27,156 nucleotides of DNA from a virus. The translations under genes and the position numbers were made by a program. Shown in pieces: positions 7,296 to 15,700 of this stretch (positions are counted from its first letter, which is position 1; each line of letters begins with the position of its first letter). Under the pieces are notes generated by a model that was given only the letters and a program-made list of their open reading frames with translations, was not told where the DNA came from and ran no database searches. Where the stretch lies: positions 1 to 27,156 of IMG/VR virus record IMGVR_UViG_3300037586_004130; one strand, 5' to 3'.

Positions 7296-7443
7296 GGAGA
7301 TCTCCATAGCGATCGTTAATCTCTGATATAAAGTCTTGCTGCAGCATGCTCACCTGTTCACCAATCTCTCTTATCTCGCGGCGTGTGTCCATAATCATAA
7401 ATACTACGAAGAAGCATGCGCACCCCACCATACAAGCCCACAT
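7282..7443 (-). CDS. 53-aa single-pass membrane microprotein overlapping recA
   Basis: This frame runs from the ATG at 7441-7443 to the TAA at 7282-7284. Residues 2-18 (WACMVGCACFFVVFMIM) form a hydrophobic, cysteine-rich segment long enough to span a membrane. It is followed by DTRREIREIGEQVSMLQQ and an acidic, probably coiled-coil tail ending in DLRGKE. The gene begins nine bases after the stop of the 163-aa gene upstream and its end overlaps the preferred GTG start of the recombinase by 14 bases. That is the usual tight phage packing and fills the only otherwise empty gap in this block. The SD is weak (TAGGCGA). It is too short for family assignment. A membrane anchor, holin-like or superinfection role cannot be told apart. 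Coding status rests on position and hydrophobic pattern. Confidence 0.6.
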   Translation of the reverse strand: MWACMVGCACFFVVFMIMDTRREIREIGEQVSMLQQDFISEINDRYGDLRGKE

Positions 7444-7452
7444 CGTCTTCGC

Positions 7453-7944
7453 CTACGATAGCGTAAGCGTTCCATTCTGCGTTTGTACCACGACGTCAAA
7501 GGCGCTCACAAACGCATCCGCGAGGCGGTCTCCCATCTGATAGAGTTCCCCGGCGAGGACCTTAACGTTGGATGCAACCTCACAGGTTCCGCGTTTATGG
7601 TCATGCCGCTCCGTAGAGATCGTTAACAAATCGTATTGGTATGCCTCTTCCTGAATCTTCTCGGTCAGGTATTCTTCGAACCCCCCTTCTCGATCGTAAT
7701 CCTCTAGCATTCCCTCGGCGCGCATGTAACTTAAAATGTCTTCATCATAGCGCGACAGCACCGTAACTTTAGCGGGGCACGCCAGCAACCTCGCCAGCAT
7801 TTCTGCCGTATTAGTCTCCGCCAGCGCTGTCTCAATATGGTCATCCGCAATGTGCCATACGCTAGCAGTATCCGTATAATTCAAATAAACAAAATCCTCA
7901 TCGCTCACATTAAGTTCCTGAAGTGTTTCTATAATACTTCCCAT
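7453..7944 (-). CDS. Unassigned 163-aa acidic protein
   Basis: I place the start at the ATG at 7942-7944, with AAGGAA upstream. A longer frame to 7989 exists, but its SD is one base from that ATG and it would translate the conserved hairpin at 7972-7994, so I reject it. The protein starts MGSIIETLQELNVSDEDFVYL, is acidic, and shows alternating strand/helix character without membrane segments. The part from about 95 on (EEYLTEKIQEEAYQYDLL, then KVLAGELYQMGDRLADAFVSAF) looks helical. I recognise no family or catalytic motif. It sits between the histone H1-like gene and the microprotein/recombinase pair, so a role in DNA metabolism is possible from context only. Confidence 0.75.
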   Translation of the reverse strand: MGSIIETLQELNVSDEDFVYLNYTDTASVWHIADDHIETALAETNTAEMLARLLACPAKVTVLSRYDEDILSYMRAEGMLEDYDREGGFEEYLTEKIQEEAYQYDLLTISTERHDHKRGTCEVASNVKVLAGELYQMGDRLADAFVSAFDVVVQTQNGTLTLS

Positions 7945-7971
7945 TTTATACTCTTTCCTTTTGATAAATGT

Positions 7972-7994
7972 GAGACATCTGTAGCCCATGCCTC
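7972..7994 (-). promoter_or_regulatory. Conserved RNA hairpin, copy 1 (5' of the 163-aa gene)
   Basis: The minus strand reads GAGGCAT, a 9-base loop GGGCTACAG, then ATGTCTC; the arms pair over seven positions with one G-U. The sequence CCACAG precedes it directly. The same arrangement stands at 8221-8245, where the last stem pair is C-G instead of U-A: a compensatory change. It lies between the histone-like gene stop and the ATG at 7944, about 27 bases before that ATG. Confidence 0.7.
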
Positions 7995-8012
7995 CCTGTG
8001 GCTTGTCCAGGT

Positions 8013-8201
8013 TTAGTTTGCGTTTTTTGTCTCTTGGACGTCGGTCCGCAGTTCCTGAGCTAATGTCTTTACTTCTTGCATTGCTTTGCGAATCCTCGTG
8101 CCGGCAGCATTATTGCCGCGGACAAAGAACTTTTCATGATCTGCGCGAGTATTCTCAAGCAGTGTAATAAGCTCCTCAAGTCGGTTCGTTTCAGTAGTCA
8201 T
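8013..8201 (-). CDS. Histone H1-like (Hc1-type) DNA-binding protein
   Basis: The 62-aa protein contains FFVRGNNAAGTRIRKAMQEV and KTLAQELRTDVQETK. These match the conserved core (GNxAAGTRxRK...LxxLxxxLR) of small histone H1-like proteins found in bacteria and in many phages. The first 25 residues (TNRLEELITLLENTRADHEK) form a helix. Such proteins bind DNA non-specifically and can compact it. Compared with Chlamydia Hc1 the long Lys/Ala-rich tail is missing, so this is the short phage/Bacteroidetes-like form. It lies between two copies of a conserved hairpin and directly downstream of the SSB gene, in keeping with a job on phage DNA. AAGGAAGGG is upstream of the ATG. Confidence 0.75.
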   Translation of the reverse strand: MTTETNRLEELITLLENTRADHEKFFVRGNNAAGTRIRKAMQEVKTLAQELRTDVQETKNAN

Positions 8202-8220
8202 AACCCTTCCTTTCTAATAT

Positions 8221-8245
8221 GAGACACCTGATAACCCTGTGCCTC
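8221..8245 (-). promoter_or_regulatory. Conserved RNA hairpin, copy 2 (5' of the histone-like gene)
   Basis: The minus strand reads GAGGCAC, an 11-base loop AGGGTTATCAG, then GTGTCTC. CCACAG stands before it and CATATTAG after it, as in copy 1 (CACATTTATC). The loop shares GGG, TA and CAG with copy 1. It starts about 17 bases after the SSB stop codon. No U-run follows either copy. Confidence 0.7.
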
Positions 8246-8261
8246 CCTGTGGGGGGGATTA

Positions 8262-9041
8262 TTAGAGAGCGCCAAGCTCTGCGAAAGCGGCATCAACAGC
8301 ATTCGTTTCGGTGTCGGTAGACGCCGAAGTCCCATAACGTGTAGTCTCACTACTTACGCTCTCGGGATCATCAACCTGAGAGTTGACGAAATTATCAAGA
8401 ATTGTTTGTACATCAGCAGTCGACTTTCTATCAAACAGCCCCCCAAAATCGGGGATAGCATCAAGAAGTTCAGCGCACTTCTCGGGGGTCAGGTCCTCGC
8501 AAAGCGGGGATGACCGACGTCGAGGTACAAGTTTCGTCTGTGGGAAGGAAGCCCCTGGCGGCTTCCCGTAGGTCATCTGCAGGTCGGTGCCTGTCTCTGT
8601 ATCGGTGATATCACCATACTCTGGGTTGAGCACGAGAGTCAAAAGATTCTCGTAGGCAGTCTTGCCATAGCCCCATATGCGTACGCCTCTCTCTTCTTCC
8701 CCGCGAACCATCACAGGACTGAAGAAACGCTGCCGCACGAAGAGGGACTTTGCGACCTTCTTACTGTGCTCATCGTTGTTGTCTGCGCCTTCGCGCCACA
8801 ACTGTGAGGCGAACTCACACACAGGACACTCGTCACTGTAGTTGCGCTTGGGACATAGGAAGCCGCCCTTTTCGACATTGTAGTGAAACCACATTTCCTT
8901 GAAGGGGTCTCCGTCCGCTGTCGGAACGATTCGAATAGTCTGTTCCCCGTCTTCGGGGCGCCAGAATGTGTCATTTGAGGAGTTTCCTTCTCCGCGTAGT
9001 GACGAGAGCTTCTCTCTCATCTTATCTAAATTGATACCCAT
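8262..9041 (-). CDS. Single-stranded DNA-binding protein, T4 gp32-like
   Basis: The 259-aa protein has the three-part layout of gp32. A short basic N-terminus (DKMREKLSSLRG, 6-17) stands where gp32 has its co-operativity region. An OB-type core follows with a zinc site: H53 in WFHYN and C63, C72, C75 in FLCPKRNYSDECPVC, spacing close to the His-Cys-Cys-Cys site of T4 gp32. The C-terminus is acidic and ends in VDAAFAELGAL; such tails recruit replication partners. It coats single-stranded DNA at the fork and in recombination. AAGGAGAT is a strong SD. The 3' gap contains a conserved hairpin; T4 gp32 regulates its own mRNA through a 5' structure, but here the hairpin is 3', so I do not equate the two. 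Confidence 0.9.
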   Translation of the reverse strand: MGINLDKMREKLSSLRGEGNSSNDTFWRPEDGEQTIRIVPTADGDPFKEMWFHYNVEKGGFLCPKRNYSDECPVCEFASQLWREGADNNDEHSKKVAKSLFVRQRFFSPVMVRGEEERGVRIWGYGKTAYENLLTLVLNPEYGDITDTETGTDLQMTYGKPPGASFPQTKLVPRRRSSPLCEDLTPEKCAELLDAIPDFGGLFDRKSTADVQTILDNFVNSQVDDPESVSSETTRYGTSASTDTETNAVDAAFAELGAL

Positions 9042-9075
9042 TTTTTTATCTCCTTATAGTTGGGTTATAGTACGA

Positions 9076-9918
9076 TCAGCTAATATCCTGATCGTCTAAA
9101 TATGATTGTACCATAGAAGAATACTTAATGCAATAACAATATTTTTGTTCATAGGACGTTTGAAAAACACCATACGAAACATTAACTCCCGGCATAATTT
9201 GCGCCTTCACATAGGTGGTAATATTTCCAAACAAAGTGCCATCCTCCTTAAGCTCTTCCTCATTGATACCATAGTAGTATACCACATCACGACCGTTTGT
9301 CAAGTCATAAAACCATTTTTCTTCTTTTTCTTCAATGTCCACGATTCCAATCGTGGCAATCCGACTGACCGGAGAGGGACGGATAAAGCTCCCCATCACG
9401 GCTTCGCTATTTTCAAAAATATTAATCATGTGAAGAGTATTAACAATAGCCTGATTGAGTACATCATAGTATCCCATAATGGGAACATCCCCAATGCCCC
9501 GTTCCACCATTTGATTATCGATCAGATACATAGTTTCCAAGAGGCCCGAGCGCGCGTACTCTTGCAAGACGTTTCTTACAATTTTTTCCTGCATCTTTTG
9601 TACTTCACTCGCTAGAGCCAAATCAGGTTGAATATAGACCAGTCGAATTCTATTGCCTTGCAACTGCTCTAACAGACGAAGGATGCCCCCCGAGATCACG
9701 CCCGTCCCGGCTAGTACCACACATACTTCGCTATTAGTAACCTTGAGACGCTTCTTCAGATTAGGAAAATGTTGGTCATAGGCTTCGTGGCTCTCTCTAG
9801 TCTTGATGGTAATATCTGCGTCGCGACACGTATCAATGCCATAGGTTTCGTACTGCGGAAACTTAGAAAAAGTTTTCGCTATGCTGCATCCAGCCCTTCC
9901 AAGTCCTACGATCTTCAC
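9076..9918 (-). CDS. Divergent FtsZ/tubulin-like protein
   Basis: The 280-aa protein follows the FtsZ/tubulin N-terminal pattern. MKIVGLGRAGCSIAKTF (1-17) matches the first strand and glycine loop (IKVVGIGGAGGNAV in FtsZ). CVVLAGTGVISGGILRLLEQL (66-86) takes the place of the GGGTGTG signature, which here is degenerate as AGTGVISGG. After it come a second strand (RLVYIQPD) and MYLIDNQMVE, as in the FtsZ strand carrying IPN, then DVPIMGYYDVLNQAIVNTLHMI in the region of the nucleotide-sensing helix. The C-terminal half is less clear and ends acidic (DDQDIS). I recall related unassigned proteins in T4-like cyanophages, unchecked. GTP binding and filament formation are unproven. A Rossmann-type NAD protein is the main alternative because of GxGxxG at 5-10. 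The GTG start overlaps the preceding TGA by three bases. Confidence 0.6.
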   Translation of the reverse strand: MKIVGLGRAGCSIAKTFSKFPQYETYGIDTCRDADITIKTRESHEAYDQHFPNLKKRLKVTNSEVCVVLAGTGVISGGILRLLEQLQGNRIRLVYIQPDLALASEVQKMQEKIVRNVLQEYARSGLLETMYLIDNQMVERGIGDVPIMGYYDVLNQAIVNTLHMINIFENSEAVMGSFIRPSPVSRIATIGIVDIEEKEEKWFYDLTNGRDVVYYYGINEEELKEDGTLFGNITTYVKAQIMPGVNVSYGVFQTSYEQKYCYCIKYSSMVQSYLDDQDIS

Positions 9919-10238
9919 TTTTCGTCAACCCACTCCAAAATATACCCCATATCAAACCCTCCGCGACTGACACGCTTTGCAGTTGCATACGCGACAATAG
10001 TATGGTCGTGAATACCCAAGCGGTAACAAATAAAATTCATTATTTCCATGATATCAGCTGCTTCTTCCGCGCACGGATTCTCGACAAACTCCATCACTTC
10101 TTCTTGCAATTTTCGCATAGCGTAGTCTTGGAGGCGTTCCTCTGGTACTTGGCATACTGAAAATTCCTTCCCACTCTCTTCAATAATCTCTGGAATACGG
10201 TCGCGGACAAGTTTATAGTAGAGTTTCTTTTCTTTCAT
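9915..10238 (-). CDS. MazG-like / PRA-PH-type nucleotide pyrophosphohydrolase
   Basis: The 107-aa all-helical protein starts YYKLVRDRIPEII, the usual opening of a MazG-like subfamily related to phosphoribosyl-ATP pyrophosphohydrolase. The metal-binding motif is visible as EExxE at 46-50 (KLQEEVMEF) and ExxD at 59-62 (EEAADIMEI). These enzymes hydrolyse nucleoside triphosphates to monophosphate and pyrophosphate; phage versions are thought to clean the nucleotide pool or lower ppGpp, but the substrate here is unknown. Start and stop overlap neighbours through ATGA and GTGA junctions, which suggests translational coupling with the polymerase gene upstream and the FtsZ-like gene downstream. Confidence 0.85.
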   Translation of the reverse strand: MKEKKLYYKLVRDRIPEIIEESGKEFSVCQVPEERLQDYAMRKLQEEVMEFVENPCAEEAADIMEIMNFICYRLGIHDHTIVAYATAKRVSRGGFDMGYILEWVDEK

Positions 10239-11425
10239 AGTCTCAATCCTTTCATTTCACCAAGATTTCGGCCGGCAGAAACGTTGACCTTGAACATATC
10301 ATAACGTGTGTTCTTGAAGGTGTCAAGTAAATTTAAAATTTCATAGCGGTCTTCCTCCGCGAGGTCGATATACACAGCATCATGAATCAAAAATGAAATA
10401 TGACTCTTTCTCCCCTTCAAAAGCTCATAAACTTTGTAAGCCTGCTCATGCACCATGTCAATTGTGGTGCTTTGAACGATGTAATTGAGCGCATGGTGCG
10501 CGTCTACGTTCTCTATTATTCTGCCATAGTCTGTCTCAATTTTACAGCCATCCCAGTACTTATTTCGCACTAAATCCTTGTTATAAAGTCGGTCCAGATC
10601 ACTATGGTTTCGCTCGGAATACAACCATGCGAATGTTTTCACCTTAGCTTCGTCCCTACTTAAAGTATTCTTAAAAACCTTCTTACGATTCCAATCATGG
10701 ATGTCAGTAGTCGGCTGCTCGGTTCCCGTGAGCGCCAACAGTATCCGAAGTTCGGCAGCGTTAAAATCCAGTTCAACAAACCAATCGTTCTGAGGCTGTA
10801 CACATGCGCGGAATTCTTTATTCATTGTTAAAATGGGAAATGTACCGGGATCAGTAGATAAACGCCCAGTTACGGTTCCCCATGCATTATAAGCGCATGC
10901 GTGTTTAATGTTTCGAAGGGTGCGGTGAAAGTTCTTCCCCCCCACCGAACTTAACAGATGTTTAATAGGATCAATTTCGATGTGTAGGGGCCGTGAACGA
11001 ATATCTGAAAGCATCTCCACTAAATTATACATAAATTCATAATTGTGAGGGCGTTGATACGTGGTTAATACATGTTGAGTAATCTTGTTTTTGGCGTTTA
11101 GATATTCAAAGAGAAAATATTGGGGCAATACATCATAAAAACAATTTTCATCTAAAGAAAGACGGGATGCTCCAAAGGCTTTCAGGCACGATTTAAGCGT
11201 CTTCTTAATGCGCTCCCAGTCGGTCTTCAACTCTGCTGGACAAACGTCTGTGAGAGAGGCTCCGGAGCTATAAAGGCGCGCCAGTTCATACATCTTGCCA
11301 GGTAGTCGTGGAGAATAATCCCACGTCTCGCCGGCGCAGGGCAGCTCTTGCTGGGAATTGATCATATTATTAGCATAGTACCCGATACATTCGGTCTTGG
11401 TATCTAATAGTTGAAATAATGTCAC
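10235..11425 (-). CDS. Compact family A DNA polymerase (polymerase domain only)
   Basis: The 396-aa product holds just the palm/fingers/thumb of a PolA-type polymerase. Motif A is LDFNAAELR (219-227) with catalytic D220 and steric-gate E225. TGRLS at 186-190 matches the conserved template-binding loop. Motif B/O-helix is RDEAKVKTFAWLY (257-269), keeping R257, K261, F265 and Y269 at canonical spacing. NYIVQ (314-318) matches the Asn/Gln pair before motif C. Motif C is IHDAVYI with D349; the usual Glu after Asp is Ala. The fingers between Y269 and Q318 are about 35 residues shorter than in E. coli Pol I. There is no 3'-5' or 5'-3' exonuclease domain; the latter is encoded at 4891-5859. The position equivalent to E. 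coli 762 is Phe. GTG start with GGAGG four bases upstream. An upstream exonuclease subunit is not seen. Confidence 0.88.
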   Translation of the reverse strand: MTLFQLLDTKTECIGYYANNMINSQQELPCAGETWDYSPRLPGKMYELARLYSSGASLTDVCPAELKTDWERIKKTLKSCLKAFGASRLSLDENCFYDVLPQYFLFEYLNAKNKITQHVLTTYQRPHNYEFMYNLVEMLSDIRSRPLHIEIDPIKHLLSSVGGKNFHRTLRNIKHACAYNAWGTVTGRLSTDPGTFPILTMNKEFRACVQPQNDWFVELDFNAAELRILLALTGTEQPTTDIHDWNRKKVFKNTLSRDEAKVKTFAWLYSERNHSDLDRLYNKDLVRNKYWDGCKIETDYGRIIENVDAHHALNYIVQSTTIDMVHEQAYKVYELLKGRKSHISFLIHDAVYIDLAEEDRYEILNLLDTFKNTRYDMFKVNVSAGRNLGEMKGLRL

Positions 11426-11436
11426 TCGACCTCCGC

Positions 11437-12792
11437 CTAATAAGAGGTGCCACCACCCCCAGTGCCACCCGCCGTTGGAGAAGGGGCGCCTGTAGTTGTT
11501 ATTGTACCAAAGCTGGGGCCCGTGTCAAGGTTTAATAAATGATTTACACTTTTTCTATTTGCATACTTTAGATAATTACGCCCATAAATATAATCTCGGA
11601 AAAGAGAATTAATCCACCGAGCCCCATTCTGAAGAGGGGTGATGTTTTTGAGAGCCTGAACCGTGTATATATTATTTAAATCCAAATAATGCTGTGGAGT
11701 TAGGCGGAAGGGTTGTTGGGCCTCCGCATGGCGCAGTTGCAAATAAAAATTCATCATGTAGCCATCAGTCAGGTCAGCGCGTAGCCCAGTAGCAGGCCGC
11801 GGGATCCGGTCTTCTAACTCCACCCCATATTTATCACAATGTGGAAGATATACTCTCTCTTCTCTGTAAGGATTCTGGGCCACAAACGTTAGATATGAAT
11901 TAACAAGAATAGTTTTAAGCTCCTCGATATCGGTCAAATAAGTAGGAGTGTAGTTACAATAAAAAAAGGTTTCTTTATTGATTAAGCCATGACCCAAATC
12001 TGTATTATAGTAGTTTCCTATATATTTTAGCGCAGCATTACTAAAAAGATCTAAAGCTAATATCCACGGTCGATTCTTGTCGATAATAAGACCAAATTTT
12101 TTGGCAGATGCGGCGTAAAAAGCAAAATTGGGATCGTCAATAAAATTCTTATATTTATAAGCATCCTTGTCCGGGGGGCCGCTGCTTATGGAGAGGGCCA
12201 GCCCTGAACTATGTATATCAAGCTGACGACTTAAGATGAAGGTGCTTTTTGTCACCCCCATCGCGGCCGACACCTTTTTCAAATATGGAGTATATACACT
12301 CAAAAAAGATTGAAAATCGTCAATCTTATTCTTTTCATCTGGTCGTGTTTTTGCATTAAAAGCCCCATAAAAACTATTAGTAAACTGGCGATATGCCTGG
12401 GTGGAGTCGACGTAGCCTTTGTGTGCCATCACATCTACTAAGTCAGGATTACCCAACGTCGAAAGAAATCCTCCAAGCTGCGCCCGCCTCATGTGCGCTG
12501 AAAAAGCCACAAAAGCATCAACCAGAGCATCTAAGGCGTAAATATTGGTTCCCACACTTACCATAACGGGCTTCAAATTTTCCGTACGGACGATGATACT
12601 ATTTTGGAGTTGATCAATTTTGCCATAATAAATTTTTCCATACCACATGTCTAAGGGGGCAGGCAAATTGCTAGGATAAATTGCTTCTCTATACAAAGAG
12701 CGCTGAAAATAGGTGGACTCAGAGGATAAGGTATTAGTGGCCACCGGATGCTCAACATCGTATTCGTCGTAGTCAAGGAAATTTCTGTTCAT
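11437..12792 (-). CDS. Unassigned 451-aa protein at the structural/replication junction
   Basis: The start is the ATG at 12790-12792, which overlaps the previous stop as TAATG and has GGGGGG as SD inside the preceding gene; a longer frame to 12816 only adds eight codons that are the neighbour's end in another frame. The protein starts MNRNFLDYDEYDVEHP and is rich in Tyr, Asn and Phe. It shows no signal peptide or clear membrane span. It ends in a Thr/Gly/Ala-rich flexible tail (SFGTITTTGAPSPTAGGTGGGGTSY region). Composition and its place directly after the large baseplate gene favour a virion or baseplate-associated structural protein. No family recognised. It is the last gene before the polymerase. 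Confidence 0.75.
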   Translation of the reverse strand: MNRNFLDYDEYDVEHPVATNTLSSESTYFQRSLYREAIYPSNLPAPLDMWYGKIYYGKIDQLQNSIIVRTENLKPVMVSVGTNIYALDALVDAFVAFSAHMRRAQLGGFLSTLGNPDLVDVMAHKGYVDSTQAYRQFTNSFYGAFNAKTRPDEKNKIDDFQSFLSVYTPYLKKVSAAMGVTKSTFILSRQLDIHSSGLALSISSGPPDKDAYKYKNFIDDPNFAFYAASAKKFGLIIDKNRPWILALDLFSNAALKYIGNYYNTDLGHGLINKETFFYCNYTPTYLTDIEELKTILVNSYLTFVAQNPYREERVYLPHCDKYGVELEDRIPRPATGLRADLTDGYMMNFYLQLRHAEAQQPFRLTPQHYLDLNNIYTVQALKNITPLQNGARWINSLFRDYIYGRNYLKYANRKSVNHLLNLDTGPSFGTITTTGAPSPTAGGTGGGGTSY

Positions 12793-15700
12793 TAGGGTCC
12801 CCCCGGTGTGTGCCATGTCTGATCAGGGTGGTCTTGGACATACGGATCGGCGTTATGGGCGCGGAACAGTTCCTGGTTCAGGCGGTCTGCGTCGGTGGGG
12901 TCCTCGTGTATGCCGGCTGCATAGTCTGCAAGGCGGGCTGCTTCTCTAATGTTAAACCGGTGTTCCTCCAGCACCGCCGGGTCGGTAACGCCTGCAGCGA
13001 TATCGTCTTGTAGGGCCTGCTGTGCGCGCTCTTCCGCTGTCGTCGCAGTCACCGGCGGGGGTGGAGTCCCGGCGGCCCGAGGCGGTGCTTCGGCCTTCTT
13101 CTTCTTGCCTTTGGGACTCTCATAGGGCGTATTTTCGGCTTGAAGGTCGTCGCCAAATGTTTCAGGTTCCATAAGAACTTCATCGCCAAACTCTATTCCT
13201 TCATGTAAGGCCTTCACCGAAACATCAAAAGAGTTTTCAGTAACGGTGGAACTCACGCTCGTTATTAGATAATACCCATGCAGCCCCAAGATCGTCAGTT
13301 CGTCCTTCGATGCCCCCACAAGACGCGGATTTATATAAACATACTGTCCATTTTTATATAATGTGTTACCGTAGAGTTCCAGCTCGGCGGAGTAGAGCTC
13401 CCGCAACTGTTCGGCCCCAAGACTCCCGGCCTTTTGAATTTTAGATTCTCTCAAATAGGGTTGGTTTTCCCGATTAAAGTTAATGGTTTTTACAAGTCCA
13501 CACTGACTACCCAAGTAGTGATGATAGACTCCCTGCTCAACATCCTCCTCATATATTCCATTTAAGCCCTTGGGTTTAGAGTCGGTCGACAACAATACGA
13601 GGCCCATCCCCACCTTTTCGGGAGGGGTGGTGGACTTCAGCCTTTTCCTTTCAGCGTTCAACCGACGCATGGTGACGAGCTTGTTGGGACCAAAGTCTTT
13701 CGTGTTGAAAACAGTTATCGGCTGCGCATCGAATCGTTGTGTCATTCTAACGTCGGGTCCAAAACACTTAGAAGCCAAAGCTTTGGTTATTAATGAAGCA
13801 CAAATATCTTTAACAAAATGCAAGAAATAATATTTATCTCGATCTCGTTTCACTACATAGTCTTTGTACCATACTTGAAAGGCGTCAAGGGATATAGGTA
13901 TGTCCCCGATATTCATCAACTGGGTAATGCCGGCGCCGGCGGAAAACGTGCTTTCACGAGAATCCGTAAGAGCTTGGACGAAGGCGGCATCCCGTATATC
14001 TTGACCACACTTCATAATCTGGCCAATATTTTTAATTTGCAGAGCCGCTAAGGGATCAATCATTTCCACTTCTGAAAGGAAGAATAATAAGTTTAGTGAC
14101 CCCTCATGATTAGCCTCCATTTGGCTTAAAACGGCATCTAAAAGATCTCCCAGAAACATAAAGGGGACGTGAGTTACGTGACCCGGGTTTTCCTCGAGTT
14201 TATCGTATCTCATTGTCATGTTTGAACTCATCTCGTCCGCGACCTCATCCTCACTGGCGTTGGGATCGGCCAAGGCATCTAGAAGTTCCGTCTGGGCCGT
14301 GTTCTTCGCACTGGGGCCCATTACAACTTTAGGGGTCGTACTGTTTTTGCGCTTAGCGCGCTCAGCGCGTTCTTTGGCTGTAAGATCCCCCATGCGGGGC
14401 AACAAAAATTCTTGTGGATTAACTGCCAGAGCATAGATATGTTCGCTGTCATATACCTTCGCTAATACTTTTTTATATTTCTGCAGTTTATCCTGTCCAC
14501 GCAGTTTCTTAAGTTCTTCCAGCTCCTCTTTGTATTTTTCGTCGTCTTTGTCCTCATCTTTCTTCATCTTATCAACCACTTTTTCTTTGGCTTTAATCTC
14601 CTCCGCAATTTTAGCCCCCGAAGGACCCAATATATCTGCCGTCGGCCCTACTAACATTCCCGTTAAGCTAGCCTGATATTCAATCGATAAGTTGAGGCTG
14701 CCGTCCTGGTTAAACTTGAATTCGTGTCGGGTCTGCTGTAAAAATAGGCTCATTTTAGAATTCTCAATAGCCTCCGAGATGTTGTAAGCCGTATAACGAT
14801 CTGCATCCTCACCCAGCGCCCTCCCTAGGGCCTCAACCCCCGGGTCAGCCCACCCAGCTACCACTTTAATTCTATAATTACTTCCTTCATATTTGCGCGC
14901 CAACATATCCGCCACGCGGCGGCCGCATTTCACGGCGTCTCCCTTCTTTGTCGGGTCCTCTTCCTTCTCCTTCTTCTTCGCAGTCCCCGGGGATGAGATC
15001 ACCAAGTCTAAATAAGAGGCTTCATCTTCACCCGCTTGCATGCTGCTGGCAAAAAAATCACTGACAGATTGAAAATAGAGCTCGAGCGTGGCTGATATGT
15101 TATTATCTACTTCGGCCGGCTGAACACCATCAAGGCTCCAGCTGAAGGATTTAATCCCAGCGCCTGGAACGCGGGGCGCCAGGCCCGAGGCCAGGTCGAA
15201 GAGGGCCTCGCCGCTCAAAAAATTAGGAATCTTTAAGGGCTTCTCAACACCGGTGGGTTTTCCATACTCATCATAATCTACTCGTGAAATTTTAAGGTAA
15301 GGCGTGAAAAGCGCTTGAGTGCTGGGGCATAGTTCGAGCAACGCCTGTACCTGGTCGGTGCTCAGTGTCTTATTAAGTTTATTTTTAACGAGGCCTGGTT
15401 GCCGATCGGTGCCCAGCTTCATAATGTGCTTATAGTTGGAGTTATGACCATTAGACAGAAATCGGATCTGTTCTAATAAAAAGCACTGAAAATCCATGGG
15501 AACTAAATTTTGTTTTTTGGCCTTGACCTGAATGGTCTTTGATTCGACCTTGTCGCTTACCGCTTGTTCCCCCTGCTCGCCACCGGACGGCGCCGTAGAA
15601 TCTCCAAAAAAGCCCTTGATCATGTCAAGGCGCTTGCCCCTCCTGTCCAGTTTGTACGCGTCGCCGGCGAACCCGGTCGACGCTTGCGGAGTGCCCAGGA

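Noticed and set aside
7945-7989. Longer start for the 163-aa gene at ATG 7989
   Set aside because: Its SD is one base from the ATG and the added codons coincide with the covarying hairpin, which is non-coding in the second copy.
8251-8257. Run of seven G's just after the SSB stop
   Set aside because: A short homopolymer in a gap with no partner sequence; no sign of phase variation or of a quadruplex with further G-runs.
12793-12816. Longer start for the 451-aa gene at ATG 12816
   Set aside because: The extra codons are the out-of-frame end of the preceding gene. The TAATG overlap with GGGGGG upstream is the better start.
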